Source: Ephydatia muelleri
Taxonomy: Eukaryota > Porifera > Demospongiae > Spongillida > Spongillidae
Reading direction: 5' to 3'
DNA: 64,000 nucleotides
Assembly (NCBI GenBank): GCA_013339895.1
Contig: JABACO010000003.1
Span: forward strand, 14,347,308-14,411,307
Positions 19,568-29,757 of this stretch are shown piece by piece. The translations under genes and the position numbers were made by a program. Within the stretch, counting starts at the first letter, position 1, and every line of letters starts with the position of its first letter. Below the pieces are notes generated by a model. The model saw only the letters and a list, made by a program, of their open reading frames with translations. It did not search any database and was not told where the DNA came from.

Positions 19568-20517
19568 TGTGGCGGACTGGGCACCCATTGGAGAGAGGCG
19601 TGCTGCGTGGCAAGGTCTGGGCACCCGCCCGGGAACATTAAGGTGATAAGTGAATCACTATTCAGGTGTGAGGCCTAGCAGTCAGCATCTAGCGTGGCGG
19701 CGTAGAGCCTCTTTGTCTACCTATGCGCCGATAGACTGAACAATACATCTTTGTTTGTATGTATTTAAAGCTGCGCATTGTATTTGTGTGTTGTCTTTTG
19801 CTGCTCTTGAACTTGCTGTTATTGCTAAGCCATCGGTGGTTGCGCTCGCATCGTGCGCTGCTCACTAGGCATCCTATTACGATCCGTCACGTTTGGTGGG
19901 ATCCATCCGTGACAGTTGTGCAGGGAGACCCATGGATCCAGGAAGAGCGTACGCGCGTCGTGACTGCGCAGGTGTGAAGCTGAGGTGGACCTGGAGAAAC
20001 GGAAGGCTTGCAGCTCATCCAAAAGTGGTAGACCTGAGGGTAGCCGGCTAGAGTGCGTGTCTAGCGGTACCCAAGAATGGAGAACCTGAGGGTGGTGGCG
20101 TCGTTCCGATGCTAGGAGGACCTGCAGTAGTTTCCTGTGAGCCATCACGGACGGAGCCGTGCGAGAGATCAGAATAGAAAGATAAAGCTAGCGGAGTATG
20201 TCTGAAGGGGAGAAGGCGGAAAGAAAGCAGAGGCTGGAAGGAACGGTCGACAAAGGAATGGTGTTTGTCGCAGGAGAAGAAGAGAGGAGTGTGAGAGACA
20301 TGCAGAAGTCTCTCTGATGTCATAAGTTCACACGGGGTCATAACGTGTCGAACTCGTGAATGGAACATTTAGTAGGCTTGTCTGTGTGTATATAATGGTG
20401 CGAACTGTGTATATTCGGGGGTCTAGTGACGGGATTAAGTGGCTAGCAGGTGGAAAAACGTGAGCAGAGCAGCGCTAGCGGCGGGGCGCGCAAGCTGTAG
20501 CTAGTTCGGTCCGTTAC
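19568..20517 (+). mobile_element. Possible LTR-retroelement remnant
   Basis: GC-richer block beginning TGTGTGGCGG with a TATTTAAAG box near 19762 and an AATACA signal near 19742, then a TTTGGTGGGATCC block near 19889 that is reminiscent of a tRNA primer-binding site following an LTR. It ends near CCGTTACA at 20517. No coding domains are present and no second LTR copy was found, so this is tentative. Confidence 0.3.
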
Positions 20518-20589
20518 AATCTGTTACTAAGCAATTATGTAATGTTTTGTGACTTAATAATTGCGAAAGTTGCAAAGCGGACCCCGATG

Positions 20590-20671
20590 GGGGAGCTTAC
20601 CCCCTTGCTGAATGTGTGGGGATCCCATGTGGAAACCCCCCCCCCTCCCAAATCCTGCATACGCCACTGGT
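20590..20671 (-). repeat. hAT-MITE-like terminus
   Basis: On the minus strand this starts CCAGTGGCGTATGCAGGATT followed by a G run, a common hAT MITE end. The opposite end was not found. Confidence 0.4.
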
Positions 20672-21416
20672 CCAAGAACATTTGCACCCATGCGGATCAC
20701 ATTTGGCAGAGGTGGATCACTATTGGCAGCCAAAATTGGATTACTTTTTGCCCGGATCAATTTATGCGTGACAGTACCTCTGCTTTGACGCGTTGCTGTA
20801 AGAGCAGCGGATGGTCTTAGGCCTTCAAAGCTTCGGCCTAAACAGATAACGACTTATACAACGTGGCAAAACAATGAAACAACACTAGAATGCTGAACTA
20901 GCGGAACGCAAAGAACTTTGGTTTGCCTACCCCGCGATGTACAAAAGTGCTCCGCGGTACACGTCCAGGACACTATAGACATTTAACAAAAATTTCTTAT
21001 TCAACTTTGTATACACGCACATGCAAAAAGCATCTTTACTGCCTTAATTACATGTAAATACATAGGTACATGTAATACTTAGCTGGCGGAGTACCTTGTG
21101 CCCGTAATTTTACACAAGCGGCAACGTTGCACACAGCAAATAAAAGTGGATGGATTTCACTCCCGATGTTCAGTGAAACTCTATAACTATAGCACTCCAC
21201 TTACGGAGTGAATTCCACTCATTAGCGCACCAGAGTGATAATCACCACACACATTTAGTGCATTTCACACCGACAGCTCACGTGCGAATCTAGCGAGCGA
21301 TTCGTTAATAAATCTGACCTTTAAACCATGTACCAATAATTGTAGCAATAACCTAGTGATTTATCCACGTGATCGATCAAGTGACTCATTAATAACTTTC
21401 ATTCGATAACAAACCC
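20672..21416. other. Non-coding flank of the RAG-like element
   Basis: Nothing recognised beyond short A+T-rich runs and repeated GGATCA motifs near 20695-20760 that recall the 3' part of the 16-18 kb repeat family. Confidence 0.4.
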
Positions 21417-21444
21417 CACAGCCCTATGCGGCTGGACAAAAGGG
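21417..21444 (+). other. 12-RSS-like left terminus
   Basis: Heptamer CACAGCC (21417-21423), spacer CTATGCGGCTGG of exactly 12 bp (21424-21435), nonamer-like ACAAAAGGG (21436-21444). Vertebrate consensus is CACAGTG and ACAAAAACC. The heptamer agrees at its first five positions and the nonamer at its first six. The heptamer is outermost, as in RAG-type transposons. Confidence 0.8.
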
Positions 21445-21883
21445 TCCATAATTAGACCATACCGTAAACAAAAAAATCCATTGCGGCTTGTTGCGCCATG
21501 GCCTCATTAAAATAGCACTTACTTAGAGAGCTGTATCTTTGCTCATTTTACCACCACAAGCTTGTTTATCCCTTCCATTTAACTGGGGTACCATCGTAGT
21601 AGAGACGATACCATATGCGCATTCGTAGTTTCGCAATTCTGAATAACGCGCAGCCAATTTTTATACGGATATCGTAAGGGAGAGGGGTAACTTTTGGTTG
21701 AAAACACCAAGCACAGACAAATTCTCAAGAAGGTCAGTATGCCGCACCGTGAACTACACACATTGAGTTATACAGAAGCACCATTCAGATGCAGCCATAC
21801 TTTTTTTAAACACACAAATAAGCGGTTTTGCTTTGCTATGAATAATGCGGCTGTAGTTGCTTTGTTCGGTCACATAGCCCTAG

Positions 21884-22211
21884 ATGGAACTCCACAGAGA
21901 CCAGCTCCAGAAACGTTGCAGAGTCTGTGGAAGCCTTTTGGTGGCTAAAGGGAAGAAAAGGAGAGCATTCTATCAATGTTCAGAGTTCAAAGAATGTCTC
22001 TTTAGAGCCTTTAGCATTGATATTAACAATGACCTCCCTGATATCCACCCTGTGTCGTTATGCTACTCATGAATGTAAGCAGATCATGGACAGACCAATG
22101 ACTTGCTACAGCTCAACAGCAATCACTGAGTGGGAGGTTCATGCTGAAGACAGATGCATGGCATCAATATCAACACAATTGTGGGTCTGTACTACATGCA
22201 TGTTTTCTTAA
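21884..22211 (+). pseudogene. RAG1 N-terminal zinc-binding (central non-core) domain-like
   Basis: Residues read RCRVCGSLLV (C-x2-C), YQC, FRAFSIDINNDLPDIHP, then C. A frameshift (two bases apparently missing) near 22070 moves the frame to CKQIMDRPMTCYSS, TAITEWEVHAEDRC. This order, C-x2-C, F.ID...D...IHP, C..C, then EW..H...C, is that of the zinc-binding region upstream of the RAG1 RING finger (in RAG1: FRIDV..DVDSIHP..FC, then EW..H...C). The likely role is DNA or cofactor binding near the ends; function is inferred from the family. The stop at 22072 breaks this copy. Confidence 0.75.
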
Positions 22212-23028
22212 TGCATAGGTATGTTATCCCAAAAGAGGTACTAAGCCAACACCACCAGGTCGTCCAACAACAGCTGATATTTTTATTGCAACCATCAAAG
22301 GAATTGCACCACCACACCACCCACCTGATATGCCACTTAGCACCTTGAACAATTCAGCTATACTGGATCAGCTGCAATGCCTGAGCTCCCGTGCCAGCCA
22401 TTGGAGCTACCATGTAGGGCACTGGTGTGCACCACATGTATGGTCAGGTGGTTTGAAGTCTTCAGTTGTAACAACGTGAAATGTCCTTTCGTGGATGCAC
22501 CTTTATTGCCATCAGCACTGAAACCAGCACCGCCAATCATCATGGTACTCCTGCAGGACATACACGTTGAGTGTTCTTCCTGTAAGAAGAACATACATAT
22601 TGGTGATTACAACATCCATGATTGTGATGTGAAACCTACCAAAGACAAAGTGAAGATGGCATCACAAGTGCTAAGCAAGCTTGCTGCCACAAGTCCTGAC
22701 AAGACCATCTCCATCCCTACAGATGGTTTGGTAAGCAAAACAGTACTGAGTTATGTATAATACACCAAAAAAATCTACCCATTAGCCCAAGACATTCGTG
22801 CAAATAACAAGGCCACACAAATCTTCAGAATCTGCCTCTAGGAAAACATTGAAAAGAAGGTGCACTGAAATGAGTAATGTTCGGCAGATTATGGCTAAGG
22901 GGAAGACATCTGTGCTTCTAAGAAATGAGTTAGACTACCTTGATACTGCTGAGAGGGAGCTGCTACTGAAGCAAGCCGGAATAATAAGAATGCCATGGGC
23001 TGCCCTTGCTGGGCAGGAGGGGGCATAG
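22212..23028 (+). pseudogene. RING-like and second zinc-finger region of RAG1-like protein
   Basis: A frame from 22219 gives CYPKRGTKPTPPGRPTTAD and IATIKGIAPP. After a shift near 22377 the next frame reads LELPCRALVCTTCMVRWFE and CP (RING-type Cys pairs), followed by KPAPPIIMVLLQDIHVECSS, CKKNIHIGDYNIHDC, a C-x2-C...H...C finger. In RAG1 a RING finger is followed by the same kind of finger ([20 protein letters not shown]). The tail 22801-23028 has a K/R-rich stretch. Frame changes at 22377 and 22760 are either introns or decay. No catalytic residues are assigned. Confidence 0.65.
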
Positions 23029-23133
23029 CCCCCTCCCACACCCACACCCTCTGTGCCCCTCCCTTTTCTATTACATAACCTAGGCCGCTACACCTTATAA
23101 GTCCTTCCTACGTCTCTGTGTCACAGCTATGAC

Positions 23134-24118
23134 ATGCAATTGGTCTTCATAAACCAGCCAACCAATAGCACATCAAGCTTTTCGGCTTACTGTGTGGAGC
23201 TGCACAAGCTGCAGATGCTGAAGGCCAAGTATGCAGAATGCAAAGATGAACTTGCAGATTTGGAGGAAGTAATGACCTATGTTGCTGTTTGTTTGGGGAA
23301 GGATGACGCCATCACGAATAACTTCATCAAACAGGTGAACGAGAAGAAGCAATCTGTGCAACAAATGGTAAGACAGAAATCAATAAGATGAAAAACGACT
23401 TTGCACACATTAAAGTAATGCAGTTGAGAAGGGTTTTAACAAGCATGAAGGACCCTTTGTTCAAGGGCTAGATACAGCATTACAGTCTTTCAAAGTGAAA
23501 CAATGGCAGTACTTCGGTGGAGTGTTTGTGGGGAATCACATACACAAGGTCCTTAAGGTACTCACAATATTATATGACATCCCCATACAGTTTACCTTTC
23601 CCATCACCACTAGCCATCAAACATCTCCATCATGTGCTCTTCCATGATACAAGTGGCACATGAGAAGTGCCCAACTCTAGTTGACACAGTATCGGCAACA
23701 GCTGAGAAGTTCACAACTGTATTCTCCCTCCTTGGGAGGTGCCACAGTATCTACGACCAGCTGTTCATTGATGAGTTAAAAGTCACCTTCCAAGTACCAG
23801 AACAAAAATTATCCCCATCTCACCCACAGAACATGTAATATCTCATTCCCAAGTTCATCCCTAACTTTAAAAATGCACCTATTAGAAGATCACACTGTCC
23901 CTTGGTCAAGACGGACGGGTACAGGCTTTGGTCTACTAGGCGAACAGGGGGCAGAGTCTACCGGTATCCATGCCCGATTTAACACCCTTCAGAGAACTTA
24001 TCAATGTATCCACAACAAGGTAGACAGGCTCCTCTCTATTGTTAAAGAGCACAGCCTATCCATTTCACCCAGGATTGTGGAATCTATTCCACCGCCAAAC
24101 AAACGAGCAAAATCGTAG
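23134..24118 (+). pseudogene. C-terminal part of RAG1-N-like transposon protein
   Basis: A helical segment (LHKLQMLKAKYAECKDELAD, 23200-23390), then, in another frame near 23505-23560, YFGGVFVGNHIHKVLK, then AHEKCPTLVDTVSATAEKFT (23650-23720) and finally MHLLEDHTVPW, GLLGEQGAESTGIHARFN and NKVDRLLSIVKEHSLSISP (23873-24075). The blocks GG.FVGNH.HK and K.H.LEDH..PW...G..GEQGAE..HA are familiar from multicopy invertebrate proteins, seen from memory. It is not the RAG1 DDE core. Several shifts and a stop show decay, or unresolved introns. Confidence 0.6.
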
Positions 24119-24579
24119 GTAGTCAGCATAAGCATTTTACCCCTTTTCGTGCTATCATGATATCAGTAATACGTATAGTACTAGCGAACACGGCGGCTCA
24201 AACCACAGTATACTTCACACGCGTATACCATCGCGAAGAAAAAGTATGGCTACAGTTCCATACTATACGTTGTAAGTACCTTCTGTCTCCTTTTGTTCTG
24301 TGCTTCCAACTGGGGAGCAGAATTTGTCTACGGGGTCCAAAAAGTACGTTGAAGTCCATGCGTTCGTCCAAAAATGGCCGCTTGTATGAAGTTGTGGAGA
24401 GAAAACTAGGCCATGTGACTTTGGCTACAAATAGAACAAAGGTACTTCATTCATTGTATGGCTTTTAAATGGCGACAGGTGCAAACATGTTAACATGTAG
24501 TGCAAAGTTTGTAAGGTTGTCGGTTGTCAAGGGTGGTTGCTAAGGCATTACGCCACCTTTTCAATATTTCTATCGGTAT

Positions 24580-24618
24580 GCCTTTTGTCCACAAAATGTA
24601 TGGCCGCATAGGGCTGTG
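24580..24618 (-). other. 23-RSS-like right terminus
   Basis: On the minus strand: heptamer CACAGCC (24618-24612), spacer of exactly 23 bp (24611-24589), nonamer-like ACAAAAGGC (24588-24580). The spacer shares its first nine bases (CTATGCGGC) and last three (TGG) with the left 12-bp spacer; the difference is one 11-bp block, CATACATTTTG, close to one helical turn. Confidence 0.8.
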
Positions 24619-24834
24619 ACCCTAAAAACAAAAGATATTAATCCATAAAATAATTGTTCGTAAATTTGGTCGTAAACGATCACGTCAAGCTTTATTGGGC
24701 GTAGTCAGCTTTCTTCCGTAACCTTTCGTCTTGTTATATACTGATCTCCGTATATCATAGATCGGATCGCGCTTGTGGGTTTGTACACAGATAAAGAAAG
24801 CAATACGTATATTTCCGGGCGTATAACTTCAATT

Positions 24835-24837
<3 letters not shown>
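24619..24837. other. Right flank of RAG-like element
   Basis: No gene. Contains AAGAAAGCAATACG followed by CAATTAAACACAC, a sequence that recurs near the CA arrays at 29.5-29.7 kb. Confidence 0.4.
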
Positions 24838-24905
<68 letters not shown>

Positions 24906-24908
24906 CAC
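24838..24908. repeat. (CA)n microsatellite
   Basis: About 70 bp of CA repeats. It is followed by CACAGTGCAAAAAGTTTG, whose reverse complement precedes the CA array at 29.4 kb. Confidence 0.97.
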
Positions 24909-27900
24909 CACAGTGCAAAAAGTTTGATATATGATACGGTATATTTTTGCTTATATTAGAGAATAGGCAAAATATACGCCAGAGTACTATACTTGAAATA
25001 TAACACGGCGTATATTCAAGAATCCGCAAGTGTTAAATACGTCACTGTTTATATAGGCACAATGAAGTGTACAAAATATACCCCCGTAAGTATACTTATA
25101 TCATACCACCGTGTATATTCAAGTTTCACATATTCTTGTGTGTATATTTGTGTGCGAGTTATCAATTCTCGTATAAGGGTTAATAAGCATCTAGGAGCCG
25201 GCGCATGCCTTTAGTACTTAGCATGCGACCGTCAGTACAAACCGAATTTGACACGCTCAATGCCGAAGTCGGAATTCGAGCCTAGCTACTGTATATACAG
25301 ATCGATGTAACTTATAAATTCACTTCGCACACACTACAAACCCATCATGCTCACACTCGCATATACTTCTGACACATATGCATGCATGCATACACATGCG
25401 AATTCATTTAGTAAGATATGCATGCAGCACTGCGTGACATAGTATCGTATGCAGTAATATGCAGAGTTTGCCCACGCCATGGTATGCAGATACATATCCA
25501 GACATGCACGTGTGCGGACCAATATGCATACTCGTACCTAGATATGTCAATGTCCAGTGCAGTGTGCAGATGGGTATTGTTGGGGCTAAGTATCGGGTGC
25601 GTATCGCACCCATATCGCGAGCAGCAGTTTAGCCCGTAAATTACGATAGTGCGCAATAAATAGGAATATAGGCCGTTTTAACCACACCCATGAAAACGCA
25701 TTCATATGAGTGTGGCTACTATAATTACCTCGACCGATCGAGTCGCGTACTCACAGGTAAGTTATTGGATCCCTATAGTCATTGTAAACTTCTGATACCT
25801 ACATCTGTGACTATTTCTAGCGGGTGTAGCCGTAGGCCTATTTGAGTAATTAATTTTGATATCATTATCTGCGCATGCTCGGTTTTAAGTTTTGCACGTG
25901 TTGGTCATTAGTGGAGGTGACGACGCACGATCGACCAAAGGAAACAAAAACAGGCAACTTGGTTGAGTTCCCAACGAAATAGGAGGAAAGGAAAGTTGGA
26001 CTACTGGGCTATCTGTGGAGACAGTACTAATGGAGCCGTTCCCAACGTAAGAGAAATTGGATTGTTGATTTTGATCACTATATAGCTGACGAATCAGTGA
26101 GGTGCAACTGTGCAAGATAAAGAGTTTCGGACAACGCGGGTGACAGGCGGAGGTTATAAAGGCATACCAAACGGTCTTAAGCAGTCTAGGCCTGGTAAGT
26201 TGTGCGTGTTTACACTGTACACTATACGGTGTTGCATATGTCAAACCAGGACAAGTGTGTGATTCAGTAGATGCAGTTAGGCGGCGTTTCAAGTTGTCAC
26301 AAAGGTTTACATGCTTACGTCATGTTTGTTCTCTTCAGCACAGTGCCGACCAATAGAACGCCATTACGCGAAGAGCATAGTACGTTGTATATGTGCATGT
26401 GGATTATGTGCGCGTGCCAATAACTTCAGGGTCAGGAGATATTTAAGCGAGTACATCGAGACTGAAATGGTGGAAGTGACCAACCCCGGCAAAAGAAGAA
26501 ACGCAGGTACAGAGTATGCATGCTATGGACTTTCCTTTCTGACCGCAGCTCTTGAGCCGACGCCAGGGTGTACTACGGCCAAATGAAACGTTTCGCTGCA
26601 TGGCCAACCAAGGGGATGACGACGATAGCATTGTAAAGCTTTAAGCATAAGCTATCTACCACCACGGTCAGAGAGTAAGTAAATGCTGAGTTCTTTGTGC
26701 ATAACCTCTGTAATATTTTAGCGTGTGCTTGTAAGGAAACCGTCGACAAGTGCCGCGAGAGTAGTAGAGGCTCGTGCTCGCCTTCCAAGAGGCCTCTGCT
26801 AGGCGGAGAGTGCCCTTCTAACTACATCAGCAGGATGTGATGGAGACTTTGATCGCCAGCTTGAAACTATACCTGTTTATTTTTTGTATTTCAGCTGTAA
26901 TTTGATTAAAGTTTGCCGTTAAATTTTGAATTATTGCTGGCGTGGTTCAGGGTTTAAGCACTAGCCTTCAAGTATGCAGAACAGAAAATGGATTTGAAAC
27001 GATTCGAATACATGACGTGTACAGAGTCTGCACGCGTTCATCTGAAGTATGCAGACAGGTGATGACGAATATACTGAATCCATATGCAGACCGCGATATC
27101 ATACGTATAAGCGAAGTGTTCGTTCTGAGACGTATACATGGCGCCGCATTCGTGACGTATGAAAAACTGCCCACGTGTCGAGTGCCGACGAGTATCGATT
27201 AGTATGGGTGCAATATACAAGGCTGCATACGGTACACTGTCGCGCCGTGCAGGCTTGGATGCACAGTTCTTCACTCGACGGGACGTGACATTCCTATCAA
27301 TTGGCGAACGATTGCAATGCAAAAGTTGATGCCGATATTGAATCACAATTATGTCGACATAGAACTGATCACAATTACACCATGTCATGACTGAGCAAAC
27401 ATATATTTACATCGCACACATAAATGCGCATAGATTACGTATCACATAGCCATGCAATGCATTCGAGTATTTAAAGATGGATATTTTTGTTCGTTGAACA
27501 GAGCAATAGTACATGATCTGTTCCAAAGTCAAACTTCACAGTTGTATCCCACACTGCACAACAGGACATTATGCAGATGATCCACGGACCACCGTTTTTA
27601 GTTAAGGTGGCAAAAACCTTAAGACGATATTATTATTGAAATGGTATGGGGGAAAAAGGTATACTGAATAGCTCCAGTACTTAATTCACATACAGGGCCA
27701 TTCTGCTGTAATGATGCAGGCCTTTATACAGTAACAACAGGAGAGTGATTTTCTTTGGATTTTACTGTCAGTGGTGTGAAGTGTTCACCAAATATGTCAA
27801 TTTCATAAAACACTTCATGAGCAATGGGGATGTAAGCAATTTCTGAATTTGGATATAATGCATCGTAAACACTGTGAAGCCACCTTACTTCCTCAGAAGA

Positions 27901-27933
27901 TAAAGCCTCTCATTTTTAGCAGATACTGATGGA
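24909..27933. other. 3 kb without recognised genes
   Basis: Repeated TATGCAG and ATGCATGC motifs near 25370-25620 and 26970-27120. A 17-mer, AAATTACGATAGTGCGC, occurs at 25637 and again at 29214. Open frames at 25885-26292 (minus) and 26942-27202 (plus) show no known domain and both strands are open, so coding is doubtful. Confidence 0.4.
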
Positions 27934-28060
27934 GTGATGGACATCTGTCTGTGTGTCTGTGCATATGCGTGTGTGTGGACATCTTTCTGTGTATACGTGT
28001 GTGTGGACATCTGTCTGTATACGTGTGTGTGGACATCTGTCATGTGTGTACGTGCGACTG
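27934..28060 (+). repeat. GT-rich minisatellite
   Basis: Four imperfect units of about 26-38 bp, each with GGACATCT followed by a GTGTGTGT stretch and TATACGTG. Confidence 0.8.
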
Positions 28061-28655
28061 TGTGTCCGTCTGTGTGTTGTGTGTTTATGCGTGTGCGTGG
28101 TCATCAGCGTGTATGTGCTAGTGTGTGTGTCCGCGAGCGTGTGGACATGTACGTGCAAGTGTGTGACATTACAATTTTGTAATGTTAATGTGTACCATTT
28201 TCATTCTTACCATTATTGTTCAATTTGGCATGGATATACAGTACATAATGATATGGAAAGTATGGTATTGTTTTTTACAATTTCACGCAGGCTTGTAAAT
28301 GTTGTAACATTAAAGATTTCTTATGCCAGTTCAAGAAATAGGTGATAGTCTTACTTGTCATATTTTACAATAGGTTAGTGCTGTTATACACAGTTATCGT
28401 TGTTATTTACAATTTATAACCAAATTTAAAAGTGCACCAATTAGAGTATGCCATTGCACGTGATGGCTAATTTTGGCGGGTTCCTGTGTGAGTGTGGACT
28501 GGAAAGGTACGTGTCTTTGCTTATCACGTTTGTGTTATTTTGGGGATGCGTTTGTGATGCAGTACATCAGCCTCATCAACCTGCTGAAGGCAAGCCTAGT
28601 ATACGGTAAGCGACTCACAATTTGTGTGCAATGCACTTTATTGGGTTTGGTCTCC

Positions 28656-29096
28656 AGTTATCACAAGCGGCCGATTCTGCTGAGGTAAGTTACGCAGTGG
28701 CAAGTATGACCATTTCAATTGATGCCAAATGTTATCATGTTCTCGTCTTTATCAGGTCACGTAGTACGTGGGGACCGCTGTCTCAAGGACTATGGGTTTC
28801 GGCTATCACAAGCGCGGGTCGATTCTGCTGAGGTAAGTACCCAATGGCTTCGCTACCTTCATTTTGCTTTTCTGCAGCGTTTCTATTCGAACTGGTAAGT
28901 ATGCTGGGGGCACTAAAATGTATTTTTCTTTTGTGCGCATTTGGTTAGGTAAAAAGCTAAAACAACGACAGCACCAACAAGTCCATCACTAGAGGTAAGT
29001 ATGGCCATTTCAATTGGCGCCAAATGTTATTATATTCTCGTCTTTATCAGGTCACACTAAGTTAGTACTTGGGAACCGCTGTCTTAAGGCACTATG
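28656..29096 (+). repeat. Duplicated splice-donor modules
   Basis: GATTCTGCTGAGGTAAGT occurs at 28673 and 28821, and AGAGGTAAGTATG at 28992. The stretch 28700-28796 (CCATTTCAATTGATGCCAAA, CTCGTCTTTATCAGGTCAC, GACCGCTGTCT) recurs at 28998-29096 with few changes. Each module has the form acceptor-like TTTATCAG, short segment, donor-like GAGGTAAGT, suggesting duplicated small exons. No reading frame is convincing. Confidence 0.7.
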
Positions 29097-29339
29097 GTGT
29101 TTGAATATTTGTGTTTGGTGTTGTACCACTTATATATGCGAAGAAAAGTTTATAACCAAGCAAATGCAAAGGGAGGAGGGGGCGGAGGACTGGTTTACGG
29201 AAGGTCAAAGCCCAAATTACGATAGTGCGCGGTTCACCAAAGCGTGTAACATAAATGAAATTCAAAGGTTTGCTAAGATACCAGAAACCGCACGTGACTG
29301 ACTATATTGCATTTGCTTATAATGTTCAATACGCAGACA

Positions 29340-29551
29340 GCTTATATTGCTGCGTATATTGGAATATAAGCTATAATATACAGTGTCGTATAACAAACTT
29401 TTTGCACTGTGCACGCACACACACACACAAACACACACACACTTACACACTCACACACACACACGGCGCGCGCACACACACAGTGACATGTTAAGCCTAA
29501 AAAGAAAAACCTGCAAATAAAGAAAGTAATGCGTTACCGCGTGTAACGTCA

Positions 29552-29616
<65 letters not shown>

Positions 29617-29757
29617 CGCGCGCACACACACATGTTAAGCCTATAAGGAAAAACCTGCAAATAAGGAAAGTAATACGTCACCGCGTGTAACGTCAATTAC
29701 ACACACACACACACACCACACACACACACACACACACAAACACACAACACACACACA
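29340..29757. repeat. Tandem blocks of (CA)n plus 70-bp unit
   Basis: Three CA arrays (29406-29480, 29555-29632, 29698-29757) alternate with a conserved unit containing GGCGCGCGC, ATGTTAAGCCTA, AACCTGCAAATAA and GTGTAACGTCAATTACAC. The unit is duplicated with a few changes. The left edge (ACAAACTTTTTGCACTGTG, 29392) is inverted relative to 24915. Confidence 0.88.

Larger units (their letters stand above)
21417..24618 (+). mobile_element. RAG1-N-terminal-like transposon with 12/23 RSS-like ends
   Basis: 3202-bp element. Both ends share the perfect inverted 16-mer CACAGCCCTATGCGGC and continue to a nonamer-like block. At the left the heptamer CACAGCC and nonamer ACAAAAGGG are 12 bp apart; at the right, heptamer CACAGCC and nonamer ACAAAAGGC are 23 bp apart. 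Both flanks carry ACCC (21413-21416 and 24619-24622), a 4-bp target duplication. The plus strand encodes a broken protein with the RAG1 zinc-binding N-terminal signature, a RING-like region and a C-terminal block typical of an invertebrate multicopy family. The known relative is N-RAG-TP of the sea slug Aplysia, which pairs a RAG1 N-terminal-like protein with RSS-like ends. No RAG1 catalytic core and no RAG2 are seen. Confidence 0.87.

Noticed and set aside
20048..20368. Minus-strand coding gene in the 19.6-20.5 kb block
   Set aside because: Frames on both strands are open through GC-richer sequence, with no domain; more likely non-coding retroelement remnant.
21417..24618. A full RAG1 or Transib recombinase gene
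   Set aside because: Only the zinc-binding N-terminal signature is visible; no RAG1 core DDE blocks or Transib motifs were found on either strand.
24705..25029. Open frames made of CVCVCV repeats
   Set aside because: Artefacts of the CA microsatellite. The same holds for the frames over CA/GT arrays at 27.9, 29.4, 47.5 and 59.7 kb.
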